Part shown: one piece after another, positions 47,828-57,700 of the stretch | Numbering within the stretch: position 1 is the stretch's first letter | Layout: each line of letters opens with the position of its first letter | IMG/VR virus record: IMGVR_UViG_3300028854_000022 | Coordinates: 1 to 60,637 of that record | Length of the DNA stretch: 60,637 nt | Strand: one strand, 5' to 3' | From: a virus | Notes under the pieces: model-generated | Seen by the model: only the letters and a program-made list of their open reading frames with translations | Told to the model about the DNA's origin: nothing | Database searches by the model: none | Program-made: the position numbers and the translations under genes

Positions 47828-48159
47828 TCCTCGGGAATAATTACATTTTTTGATACACCGCTAAACATAGGAGCGATTTGCGAATGTTTATATCCTGCTA
47901 ATCCCGTTCCAATCGGAGTTAATCTAAACGTTAATTCAGGATGTGTTTCGGAAAAAATTAAAAATTCGTCTACATATGATTGAATATTAGATAATGGCAA
48001 TGGTTTCAGCCTTCCATCTTTAGTGGGAATTGCATAAGAATTGCCTTGAAGGCCGTTCCCCTGCCCATAAATTGCTCCACACTGTTGTCGGGCATATAAT
48101 GCCGCGCCTTTTCCGTGAATTCCCAGCAAATTTGACCCAAAAATAAAAATTTCTTTCAT
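47806..48159 (-). CDS. Macro-domain-like phage protein, 117 aa
   Basis: FIFGSNLLGIHGKGAALYA, then GNGLQGNSYAIPTKD and RLTPIGTGLAGYKHSQIAPMF are the signature of a phage protein family (A1S_2505-like) that looks like a stripped macro domain. Macro domains bind or hydrolyse ADP-ribose. Activity is unproven for this family, but with six ART-like genes in the same phage an ADP-ribose link is worth testing. It sits between gp46 and gp47 and overlaps gp46's start by 22 bases. Confidence 0.75.
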   Translation of the reverse strand: MKEIFIFGSNLLGIHGKGAALYARQQCGAIYGQGNGLQGNSYAIPTKDGRLKPLPLSNIQSYVDEFLIFSETHPELTFRLTPIGTGLAGYKHSQIAPMFSGVSKNVIIPEEWKIYLC

Positions 48160-48160
48160 T

Positions 48161-49180
48161 TCACAATTCTCTATAGATACTTAATAAAAGATTAGAGTCG
48201 TAAAAATCACTATTAATTGCTGTTATTTGTCCCTGCACAATAGAATCAACCGATTGAAAAGAAATATTGCCGCCATTTGCTAGATCTTCGGCGTACATAT
48301 CTTTTTTAACCGGTACCAACGACATTTCGCGCAATTCATATTCCTTCACTAAAGTTTCCTTTAAATAACTGGCCTCTTCATATGATATTGCCGTATCTAA
48401 GACCAATTTAATATAACTATGCGCTGGTAGGTATGAAGAGGGATCAACAACTAAATCACTAATTTTAACAACTCTATATTTTGGAGCATCCGGCCAGGAC
48501 AAAAAAGTTGGCTCTTGCCCATATGGTAAAATCATCATTCCTCTAGAATCATCCCCGGCATCTGTATAATTATGCGGGAAAGCATTACCGATATAGGTGA
48601 TATTACCTTGAGTTTGTCTCATATGAAAATGCCCACTATATACGTGCTCGAATCCAGAAAAATTCTTTGCACGTATTTCGCCAACCTCAGGCATTGCCGT
48701 CTGAGCATTCATTAAGAAATTAGGAATCTCGGCGTGGCACATCAGATATTTTGCTTTTTCTACCGAAATCTTTTTATATTCATCCTGGACCATCCAGGGT
48801 GCAAAGATAACATCGCCCATTTGTGTCCATTCATTTATAATTTCGATATTCGGAATGTGGTTAGCCCAAGATACGCTACTAACTGTTCGTTTGTCTTTAT
48901 AATAAAGATCATGATTTCCGGTGATCATAATAACTCGAGCAAACGAATCACTTAAAATTCGTAATCCCTGCAATCCATAATTCATTGTAACAAGATTTGT
49001 ATTATTTCGATTATGAAAATAATCACCTAAGAAAATACAAATATCACAGCCTTCAGATATTGCGGTTTCCGAAAACCATCTAATAAAATTTAAACAATCT
49101 TCATTATGAACAAGCCCGTTTCCTTTAAGCCCAAGATGAATATCCCCGAAAATAGCAGCTTTCCTAAACAATTCACTCAT
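48161..49180 (-). CDS. 47: Recombination endonuclease subunit gp47 (SbcD/Mre11-like)
   Basis: 339 aa. Metal ligands of the Mre11 phosphoesterase: FGDIHLGLKG near residue 11, FLGDYFHNRN near 50, MITGNHDLYY near 90, CHAEIP near 148, and GHFHMRQ near 178. The exo/endonuclease partner of gp46. A one-base gap to the macro-like gene implies co-translation. Confidence 0.92.
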   Translation of the reverse strand: MSELFRKAAIFGDIHLGLKGNGLVHNEDCLNFIRWFSETAISEGCDICIFLGDYFHNRNNTNLVTMNYGLQGLRILSDSFARVIMITGNHDLYYKDKRTVSSVSWANHIPNIEIINEWTQMGDVIFAPWMVQDEYKKISVEKAKYLMCHAEIPNFLMNAQTAMPEVGEIRAKNFSGFEHVYSGHFHMRQTQGNITYIGNAFPHNYTDAGDDSRGMMILPYGQEPTFLSWPDAPKYRVVKISDLVVDPSSYLPAHSYIKLVLDTAISYEEASYLKETLVKEYELREMSLVPVKKDMYAEDLANGGNISFQSVDSIVQGQITAINSDFYDSNLLLSIYREL

Positions 49181-49188
49181 GATAATAT

Positions 49189-50052
49189 TTACTCACTCTC
49201 GAAAATTGCGGCCTGGCTTGTTGCGCTATAGGAAGGATTCATATGGTTATCTATTAGAAGTTTGTCTCTAATCTGCTGATTTTTCTTTTCAATGTTTAAA
49301 ATACGTAAAAATGCATTTCTAGCAACGGTCGTAAAAAATGAAAATGGATTACTGCTCTTACTTTCATCAAACTGAAGACAAACCTGAATTAACTGCATAA
49401 TAGCCTGGCCTTCAAATTCTTCTCGATATGAATAATTACGCCAATTTCCTTTCGATGCGTATTTTTCAACTAATTTCATAATCATACGAGCCAAAGTATC
49501 TGTTAAATTACCTTGCGTCTTACAAAATGATCCCGAATCAAACTCCCCGATCCAATGGCTTTTGCCTACCTGAAATGCATTACCTAATTCATCTAATCTA
49601 TAATGAAAAAATGGAGGAAAATTAATACGTATATGATCGGCTTTAATATTTGTCTGTATTAAAGTTTCAATCTCTGCGTCTAATTCTACCACATCTTCTT
49701 CTTCGTTATCTTCAAAAAATTTATTAATGCTTAGACCAGAAGATGCAGAAGCCAACTTTTCTTCAATAGTTTTCTTAGGCGGTAACATCGGAATATGTTC
49801 CCAAGTCATAACACGAAAAACTAAATCAGTATCTAAGATACTAGCTGGGTCTATCTTATTTGCAGTTTCCCGAAAAATTCTAGCTGCTCTATTGATCTTA
49901 GCTGTCTGAATACTATTCGATATTTCTGTAACATCAAATATAATAACATCATATTGATGATCTAATTCAACATTTCGATAAGAGCAATATGAATTCTTTG
50001 AAAGATGAATTTCCTTGAGTAAATCACGATTATTTAAATAATTAACTTTAAT
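49189..50052 (-). CDS. 55: Late-transcription sigma factor gp55, non-ATG start
   Basis: Longer than the ATG-initiated frame (49809): the same frame stays open upstream to an in-frame TAA just past 50060. It encodes VNYLNNRDLLKEIHLSKNSYCSY..., then YDVIIFDV, NRAARIF, and DLVFRVMTWEHIP, which matches the N-terminal part of T4-type late sigma proteins. No ATG is available before residue 80, so initiation probably uses ATT at 50050-50052 (GGGGGA five bases upstream) or a nearby GTT. Core sigma2 region: EEFEGQAIMQLIQVCLQFDESKSSNPFSFFTTVARNAFLRIL. It directs RNA polymerase to TATAAATA promoters. Confidence 0.8.
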   Translation of the reverse strand: MKVNYLNNRDLLKEIHLSKNSYCSYRNVELDHQYDVIIFDVTEISNSIQTAKINRAARIFRETANKIDPASILDTDLVFRVMTWEHIPMLPPKKTIEEKLASASSGLSINKFFEDNEEEDVVELDAEIETLIQTNIKADHIRINFPPFFHYRLDELGNAFQVGKSHWIGEFDSGSFCKTQGNLTDTLARMIMKLVEKYASKGNWRNYSYREEFEGQAIMQLIQVCLQFDESKSSNPFSFFTTVARNAFLRILNIEKKNQQIRDKLLIDNHMNPSYSATSQAAIFESE

Positions 50053-50081
50053 GGGGTCCCCCGTACTACTTACATTTTAAG

Positions 50082-50089
50082 CATAAATA
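50082..50089 (+). promoter_or_regulatory. Late promoter variant (CATAAATA)
   Basis: Plus strand, 48 bases upstream of the baseplate gene cluster (50138 onward). Confidence 0.5.
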
Positions 50090-50137
50090 TGTTATAAGTT
50101 AATATTAACATAAGTTGCTTCCGGGGTCAAGAAAAAA

Positions 50138-51178
50138 ATGCAAATTCCATTGCCAGATATGAGTCAAAGTGAAGATCAATTTGCGCCGACTCCATCTGTA
50201 ACAGATGCATCGGGAGTTGACTCAGTAACATCATTTACCCCGACGCAAATAGGAACAATGTTTCCTAGTACTTCAAGAGTATCGAGCTTAAATATACCAT
50301 CATTAAAAGCCACTACCCCCAAAGTAACATTTAATGGCGCTTCGGGTAATGATAAACGAGTTAAAATCAGTATGCTGTCAGGAAGTCCTGCAATTTTTTA
50401 TAGAGACCCAGCAAATACTTTATTAAAAATTCTTAATCAAACAAATGGCGTCGTCTTCCCCTTTCAGCCGTCAGTTCCTCTTTCATTTTCTTCAACATAT
50501 GAGAATCAAGCTGTTACTCATAGTAATTTTACATATCACTCGTACAAAAATAGTGAAATTAAGCCTTTTGATATAAGTGGTGATTTTGTCGTTAGAACCC
50601 CATATGAGGGCCAATATGTAGTTGCGGCAATCCACTTTCTTCGTTGCCTAACTATGATGTTTACCGGAAATGACGCAAGCGCGGGATCCGGAAAAATTAA
50701 CTTAGCAGGAGCGCCGCCATTAATTGTCAATTTAACAGGCATCGGGTTTGTAGGGTTAGATAGTCTTCCGGTTGTTGTTACTAACGTTACTACTACTTTT
50801 CCCGACAATGTCGATTATGTTACCGTTGCATTACCAGGATTAAACGGAGAAATAACTAAAATTCCGTGTCAGATGACTGTTAATATTTCTGTTGTACCCG
50901 TGTTTAGCCGATTATTTGCCTCGCAATTTGGTTTGCAAAATTTTTCTAACGGAACTACCCGACTTTTAGGTCCAAATCCTGATTTATCCCCATCTTTAAA
51001 TGGAACCATTTCTAGTCTAACACCGTCTGCTATTCCATCGTTTTCTGGGTTTTCAGCTAACTCACCAACAGTTATATTAGGAAGTGATAACACTGCGGTT
51101 AGCACGAACACAAAAAGCGGTGACTTCCCCACAATCGAAACGCAAGCTGATACTAGCCTTAGCGATATACAACTTTAG
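50138..51178 (+). CDS. Baseplate tail-tube cap protein (gp48/gp54-like), 346 aa
   Basis: The central part, RVKISMLSGSPAIFYRDPANTLLKILNQTNGVVFPFQPSV followed by SFSSTYENQAVTHSNFTYHSYKNSEIKPF, belongs to the T4 gp48/gp54 tube-initiator class, with the C-terminal VNISVVPVFSRLFASQFGLQNF strand. The position before gp53 and the hub gene agrees. Whether it is gp48 or gp54 cannot be settled. Confidence 0.75.
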   Translation: MQIPLPDMSQSEDQFAPTPSVTDASGVDSVTSFTPTQIGTMFPSTSRVSSLNIPSLKATTPKVTFNGASGNDKRVKISMLSGSPAIFYRDPANTLLKILNQTNGVVFPFQPSVPLSFSSTYENQAVTHSNFTYHSYKNSEIKPFDISGDFVVRTPYEGQYVVAAIHFLRCLTMMFTGNDASAGSGKINLAGAPPLIVNLTGIGFVGLDSLPVVVTNVTTTFPDNVDYVTVALPGLNGEITKIPCQMTVNISVVPVFSRLFASQFGLQNFSNGTTRLLGPNPDLSPSLNGTISSLTPSAIPSFSGFSANSPTVILGSDNTAVSTNTKSGDFPTIETQADTSLSDIQL

Positions 51179-51184
51179 GAAATC

Positions 51185-51490
51185 ATGACTACTTATACTA
51201 GCGCAAGTGCATACTACGATACATCTATTTCAGCTAATGGAATATTAAATACCTGGACGCCGCGATATGTCCCAGCTAGTCCATCTGATAATTTAGTAGT
51301 AATAAGCGATGCATATGATTCTCGCCCGGATCTAATGGCGTTTGATCTTTATGGATATGCCGAACTCTGGTGGATTTTTGCTCAACGAAATCCAGGAACG
51401 TTATCTGCTGACCCGTTAGGTAATTTTACCGCGGGTACTGCAATTTATATACCCGATCCATCGGCAGTCAAAGCAGCATTGGAACTTTAA
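51185..51490 (+). CDS. 53: Baseplate wedge protein gp53, 101 aa
   Basis: TPRYVPASPSDNLVVISDAYDSRPDLMAFDLYGYAELWWIFAQRNPG is the characteristic gp53 core, ending in a LysM-like FTAGTAIYIPD. T4 gp53 is 196 aa; this is a shorter version. Joins wedges to the hub. The gap to the previous gene is 6 bases. Confidence 0.85.
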   Translation: MTTYTSASAYYDTSISANGILNTWTPRYVPASPSDNLVVISDAYDSRPDLMAFDLYGYAELWWIFAQRNPGTLSADPLGNFTAGTAIYIPDPSAVKAALEL

Positions 51491-51492
51491 AA

Positions 51493-53892
51493 ATGGCAAT
51501 TAATACAAATGAAGGACTAAGTTTAGAAGAGATTATTGCAAAGAAAAAAGCTGCGGTAGCAAACGAAGTTTCTGCTCTTAACACCCCACCTGCGGCGTTG
51601 GTAGCCCAAGTTAATAATTCTCAAAATCAATTAGCATCATTCCGATCACAAGGCGCAGCCGACAAAAATTTAGATGATCAACAATTATCCACGACGTCTG
51701 CTACTGCAAACAGCTCTATTAGGCCCAATTTGCTTAACTCTTATGCAAGTTATACCCCGTTAATAACATTACAAGTTACTACCCCAAAATTACATGCATT
51801 AATGATGGCTGCACAACGGTATGTACCGTCAGATTGGACAACTATTTGTCAATCAGGAGGAATGGGTACAAATAAATTATCAACATATTTCCCTACAGAT
51901 TTAGGCATTGATAATCTTGATATGAAGACTATAGCCGGCCAAAATCAAGAAAATCGTGGGTCAAATGCAACAAATATAACTTTCGATATAATAGAACCAA
52001 ATGGAATGGACTTAATTGAAAATCTTTATGATTTTTGCCAATCTATAAACGAGTATAACTATTGTCAACTACCATACTTACTTAAAATCTCATTTAATGG
52101 ATTTTTTGATGATGGTTCACTCAATACTATTGCAGGAACAACTAAATATATTCCAATAGTATTAGCCAACATGGAAATTAAAGCGGGATCCACCGGAGCA
52201 ACCTATAAAATTACAGCAATTCCAATTAATGAATTATCAAATACAGAAATAGCCGGAAGAATTGATTCGATGGTTGAAATTTCTAACAGCAGCACAGTGC
52301 AAAATTACTGCGATGGATTAGCATATTCATTGAATCAGCATCAAAAACATTATGTAGATACAAATACATATACAGTAGCAGATAATTATGAAATTATATG
52401 TTTACCTCAGATAAGTACAGAACTTAGCTCGAGTTCATCAAATATTAATATTGGAGCAAGTTTGTTTGTAAATCCTGTATATACAAATACAACGTCTGCC
52501 CCTAAAGATGCAAAAATGACATCTGGGGCAACACCGATACAGGTAATGGCAAATAATTATGCATATAACCTTGGGCAAACACATGCAATTAAAAATGCAA
52601 CAACTACCGCTAATATTAATGGGCAAACAGTAACAACGGGTGAAATTTCAACAACATCTATTGGGCCTGGAATAACCGCGGTTAACCAGGTATATTTTAA
52701 CCCTGATGGCAGTTCATCTGGCCATAGTATTGTACGATTTGGCGTCGGCGCTAGTATTCTTGATTCAATTAATACTTTAATTATAAGTAGTGAGTATATA
52801 ACCAATCAAATTAAAGTATTCGAGAAAAAAATAAGCGACATAATTAATATGGCAAATTTAGTATCGGGCGACCCGACAACAGATATCGGAATTAAGGAAG
52901 CGATTAAACAATTACAAGGACCGTTTCAATGGTTCATGATTAGCAGCGAAACAACAATTCTTGGTTATGATTTTTTACGTGGAAAATACGCGGCTAATTA
53001 TCGATACATCGTAAAACCATATATAATCGATAACGCAAAAATATTTGAAGTACCTAATCAGACTCCGGCGTTGCGAGTTTTAAAAGAATATAACTATATA
53101 TTAACCGGCAAAAATACCGAAATTCTTAACTTTGATATGGAATTCAAAACTGCTTTTTTAACATATACCCAAGTTGCTAATAAGAGTACTAAGCAGCAAG
53201 GAACAGGATCATCGACTCCGGCAGATCAACCAACCGCATCTAATTCAACATATGTAATAGCTCAAAAAGGTACAGCAGTAAACGCCTCTAGAGTTCTATC
53301 GGCAGCACCAAGTAGTATCAAATCAACTAATATAACGGCCGAGCAAACTCCCGAAAGAACTACAGCGGCAGATGTCGCTGCGACAATTTATGCTCCCGCA
53401 GAAATGTTATCGGTTAGATTAACTGTTAACGGTGACCCTGATTATATTAAGCAAGATGGACTATTTCTAAATCCATCAGCAAATTCAACCTTAGTACCAT
53501 ATATAACAGAAGCGAGCGGAGCACCTGGAGGAATTATGTTCAATAGTGGAGAAATTTACATGAATCTCAATTTCCTAATTCCCAGGGATATAGATCTTTC
53601 AAGTGGATTAATTACCCCACCAGATAAAAGTAATAATGTTGTATATCATCGTAATGTTTTTAGCGGTTACTATCGAGTTTTAGAAATAACTAACAAGATA
53701 GCCAACGGTGTTTTCACCCAAGAATTACAATGTATTCGGTTTGATGACAGTCACGAGATTAACCTCATATCAGCGGCTACACCCGTATCTGTTTCATCAC
53801 CAACTGCACCGAGTAATGCCGCCACGCCCCAAAAAGCATCTACTCCAATTTACGCCGGGGCGCTATCCGGAATCAAAGCTGTATTGGGATGA
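51493..53892 (+). CDS. Baseplate hub-type protein, 799 aa
   Basis: Near residue 160 the phrase NITFDIIEPNGMDLIENLYDF, then LLKISFNGFFDDG and YIPIVLANMEIKAGSTGATYKITAI, matches a beta-barrel hub-type structural module frequent in myoviruses. The C-terminal half has Ser/Thr/Ala linkers and FRVLEITNKIANGVFTQEL-type strands (YRVLEITN). The place between gp53 and gp25/gp6 suggests a hub or wedge component (gp27-like), assigned by position and motif only. Confidence 0.6.
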   Translation: MAINTNEGLSLEEIIAKKKAAVANEVSALNTPPAALVAQVNNSQNQLASFRSQGAADKNLDDQQLSTTSATANSSIRPNLLNSYASYTPLITLQVTTPKLHALMMAAQRYVPSDWTTICQSGGMGTNKLSTYFPTDLGIDNLDMKTIAGQNQENRGSNATNITFDIIEPNGMDLIENLYDFCQSINEYNYCQLPYLLKISFNGFFDDGSLNTIAGTTKYIPIVLANMEIKAGSTGATYKITAIPINELSNTEIAGRIDSMVEISNSSTVQNYCDGLAYSLNQHQKHYVDTNTYTVADNYEIICLPQISTELSSSSSNINIGASLFVNPVYTNTTSAPKDAKMTSGATPIQVMANNYAYNLGQTHAIKNATTTANINGQTVTTGEISTTSIGPGITAVNQVYFNPDGSSSGHSIVRFGVGASILDSINTLIISSEYITNQIKVFEKKISDIINMANLVSGDPTTDIGIKEAIKQLQGPFQWFMISSETTILGYDFLRGKYAANYRYIVKPYIIDNAKIFEVPNQTPALRVLKEYNYILTGKNTEILNFDMEFKTAFLTYTQVANKSTKQQGTGSSTPADQPTASNSTYVIAQKGTAVNASRVLSAAPSSIKSTNITAEQTPERTTAADVAATIYAPAEMLSVRLTVNGDPDYIKQDGLFLNPSANSTLVPYITEASGAPGGIMFNSGEIYMNLNFLIPRDIDLSSGLITPPDKSNNVVYHRNVFSGYYRVLEITNKIANGVFTQELQCIRFDDSHEINLISAATPVSVSSPTAPSNAATPQKASTPIYAGALSGIKAVLG

Positions 53893-53893
53893 G

Positions 53894-53901
53894 TATAAAT
53901 A
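53894..53901 (+). promoter_or_regulatory. T4-type late promoter (TATAAATA)
   Basis: Perfect octamer, 17 bases before the ATG at 53919. Confidence 0.65.
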
Positions 53902-53918
53902 CAAATAAGGTGATATAA

Positions 53919-54290
53919 ATGAGAATAATAGAATTATTTGAAGATTTACCGTCAATACCAGGGTTAGCACCGTCGGTTAATCAATCTGGACTTAAAAACA
54001 ATATAAAGACAGCTACCCCAGGCGTGGCAAATTCTGCAAATATAAACACAAATTCTCAAGCGGTAAAACCAATTGATCCCGCAATTTCCCAGCAATTATC
54101 AACTCGAGGATCTACAATCCAATTGCCATCGGGGCCCACAAACCAGCCGACCAATTTTAAAATAACAGGCATGGATAATCAAACCGGAAACGTAACACTT
54201 AATAATCCCCAATCACCCAATCAACCTGGCGTGTCTTATTCTAAAACCCAATTAGCGCAAATGATTGCCGCTAGCAAGCCAACAATGTAA
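53919..54290 (+). CDS. Low-complexity protein with capsid-targeting-like start, 123 aa
   Basis: MRIIELFEDLP at the N-terminus, then a disordered Asn/Pro/Thr/Ser/Gln-rich body (NINTNSQAVKPIDPAISQQ). It lies within the baseplate block behind a late motif. Either an internal (packaged) protein or a small baseplate linker. Confidence 0.5.
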   Translation: MRIIELFEDLPSIPGLAPSVNQSGLKNNIKTATPGVANSANINTNSQAVKPIDPAISQQLSTRGSTIQLPSGPTNQPTNFKITGMDNQTGNVTLNNPQSPNQPGVSYSKTQLAQMIAASKPTM

Positions 54291-54299
54291 GGGTAAACT

Positions 54300-54674
54300 A
54301 TGTCAATATATTCAGGCTTTTCAACGGTATCGTCAGATGCTCAAAAGAAATTTGTTCTTACCGATAGGAAACTTATTCAGCAGGATTTATTGAATGCGTT
54401 AAAAACTCGGCGTGGGCAACGTCTTATGCAACCTAATTTCGGATGCATAATTTGGGATAAATTATTCGATAATATAACACAGACCGATTTAGATGACATT
54501 AGTGCTAACATTAGTTCAATCATTAATAACGATCCTAGAATAACATTAGTAAGTCTCGATCTTACTCAGGGACAACATACAATTACAGTAACAGTAATTA
54601 TTCAATATGTTAACACAAATGAAACGGATCAACTAATAGTGAACTTCAATTCTGAACTGTCTAGTGATTTCTAA
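54300..54674 (+). CDS. 25: Baseplate wedge protein gp25
   Basis: 124 aa. KKFVLTDRKLIQQDLLNALKTRRGQRLMQPNFGCIIWDKLFDNIT is the gp25/gpW-lysozyme-like core, with the sheath-initiator region. T4 gp25 is 132 aa. Located just before gp6 as usual. Confidence 0.9.
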   Translation: MSIYSGFSTVSSDAQKKFVLTDRKLIQQDLLNALKTRRGQRLMQPNFGCIIWDKLFDNITQTDLDDISANISSIINNDPRITLVSLDLTQGQHTITVTVIIQYVNTNETDQLIVNFNSELSSDF

Positions 54675-54727
54675 CCCATCCTGTCAGCCGCGAATTCATT
54701 AATGAATTAACCGTCTTGTATCTAGAG

Positions 54728-54735
54728 CATAAATA
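54728..54735 (+). promoter_or_regulatory. Late promoter variant (CATAAATA)
   Basis: Five bases before the gp6 ATG, within the 66-base gap after gp25. Confidence 0.5.
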
Positions 54736-54740
54736 ATCAT

Positions 54741-57700
54741 ATGGGAACATCACTGCAAGCAACAACGGCTTTTGGCATTCAAGATTGGCAGGCTTTCTAT
54801 ACTTCTATGGGCAGCCCGAATCTCGCGTCGTACGATTTTTCCACACTACGAAAATCGTTCATAAATTATTTGCAACTAAAAAATCCAGAAAATTTCAATG
54901 ATTATATTGAAAGCAGCGAGTTCACGGCATTAATTGATCTAATTGCATTTATGGGACAAAGTATGTCCTTTCGTTATGATATGAATGCGAGAGAAAACTT
55001 TCTTCCTACTGCGCAAAGTAGAAATTCTATTAATTATCTGGCTAATCTTGTTAATTATATTCCGAGTCGAAATTTAGCTGCAAATGGCTATCTAAAAATA
55101 AATAGTCTTTCTGTTAACGATAATGTATATGATTCGCTAGGAAATAATCTTAATGGAATAACAATTAATTGGAATGATCGCACTAATAGAAACTGGCAAG
55201 ATCAGTGGAATACTATTATCAATGCAGTTTTAATTAGTTCTCAAACCATTGGCAATCCTGGTAATACAAATGTAATTAATGGAATTAATTATTCAGAATA
55301 CGGCTTGTCTTCGTCGGCAGGACAGGCGCCGCCATATGCATTCACAGCATCTATTAATAGTTCAAGTACAAATTTTGAAATAGTTAACCCTACTTCTGTT
55401 GGCGAAACATTTATATATGAAATCGACCCCGAACACACTTCTACTTTTAATCTTCTTTATGAAAATGATGGACTAGGATTTGCTAGCCAAAATACGGGGT
55501 ATTTTCTCTATTTTAAACAGGGAACATTGTCGTCGCAAACTTTTAGTATTGCATCTGGGTTACCTAATACATCTATCAATTTATCCCAAACCGGCGTTAA
55601 TAACTCGGATGTATGGCTATATCAACTTAATACAGACGGAACAATTACAGAATGGACTCAGGTACAAACAATTTACGGAGAAAATACAGCTTTCAATAAT
55701 CTTCCATCGCAGCAGCAAACAATTTTTTCTGTAACTAATCAAATCAACGATGCTATTACTTTAATCTTCGGTGACGGTGTTTTTGGAGCAATTCCTCAAG
55801 GTAATTTTATATGCTTTACTCGTTCATCTAATGGGCTAACATATAGAATTAATCCTTCAGAAATGTCCAATTTATCTTTTCCTATTAACTATACGAGTAA
55901 GACAAATCGTACACAGCTATTAACAATCAATGCGAGTTTACAATACACCGTAGGTAATAGTGCGGGTACCGAATCGTTAGCAAATATTAAATTAAAGGCA
56001 CCCCAAAGTTTCTACTCGCAAAATAGAATGGTAAATGGTCAAGATTATAACTCTTTTCCCTTTACAAAATATAGCAATATTTTACAATTAAAAGCAATCA
56101 ATAGGACGGCTAGCGGAGTAAGTCGATATCTCGATGTAATTGATCCAACTGGAAAATTTAGTAGCACAAATGTTTTTTGTGACGATGGTTTTATATATAC
56201 AGATCCGTCAGTTATAACAAATAATTATACCTATGCAAATCAAAATAATTTAGCAACAATTGTAGAAAGTCAGATAACCTCGCTAATATCGTCTAATAAT
56301 ACGCTGTCGTTTGTCCTTAATCCCAGTAATTATCCAATCACTATTCCCTCGGCAGCGACCGCCTGGAATTTAGTGTTAACTGACAATACTTCTAGCTCTG
56401 GATGGATAAGTGATGTTGCCACCGGCAATCTAATTACAATAAACGATGGACGTTTCGCGCCCGTCTCGCATTCATCAATTCTGAAAATTGGATCATTATT
56501 ACAATTTACCGCTCCCACTGGTCAATTTTTTGACATTAACAATAATCTAATCACTTCGTCTTCCCAATTATTGAATCAGAAATCTATAATTTATGCGGCT
56601 ATTACTTCTGCTGATTCGGCTGGCATCGGAAACTCGATCTCAATGAATGGGATAAATGTTGACGGTAGTGGAGCAATTTTACTATCGCAAAAAATTCCTA
56701 CCGGGGCATTATTAACCGGCATTTTACCATTATACATTCCCGTATTACCGAGTAATTTAATTCAAAAATTAATCACCTATTTAACTAATGGAAATGCGGT
56801 AGCTCTATCATATAATTCATACACTCTTTCATGGAGTTTAGATAACACATTACCATTAAATTTTAGCCCAGCAATTTATGGTTCCCAGTTTATTGCTCCG
56901 ATGAGTCCAGCGGCGATTAATACAAACGATTGGCTATTGGCGTTCGTACCAACGAGTACTACAACTTTTACTGTATATCAACAATCAAATGCCTATTATT
57001 TTGGATCTGAACAGCAAACAACCTTTTATTTTGATCCTAATGCTAAGGTATACGATCCAACCAACGCGTCTACACTAACCGATCAGATAATAATCTTAGA
57101 AACTAACAGTGCGCCCGGCGTTGCCGTTAACCTCGGATTACCGAACGATATATCAGTAGATGTTTACGCAGTCGTTGATGAAATTAATGGTTTAATTGAT
57201 AATAGTAGGGTGCAAATTCAATATGCAGGGCTAGCATATACTGGTATTCCCACTGACCCTTTTTTCTTTAAAGATTGTGTGTCTGATAGTAATTTTATAT
57301 TTTTAGTAACCGATAACTCGCAATCTACTACAAAATTAATAAGCTCTGGAGCTAATCAGGTAGTTGTTGTTAATTTACCCACGGACATAAATAATAATTT
57401 ATACTCGTATGCAAATGGAGCAATTATTTTTTGCCTCTCAACTCTTCAATTTTATCAGATATCAAGGGTTGGGAGTTTAGCAACTAAAACAACACTTAAT
57501 CAGCCAGGAAGTACTTTAACATATTCGTATTATGTAGGACGACAAAATTTAAAATTTCAATATCAGCATAATGCGTCTGATAATCGTAGAATAGATCCTA
57601 GTCCGTCGAACATTATAGATATGTATTGTCTCGAATCAAGTTATGCTACCGCATATCAACAATACATAACAGATCAAACGGGACAAATAGCATTACCAAC

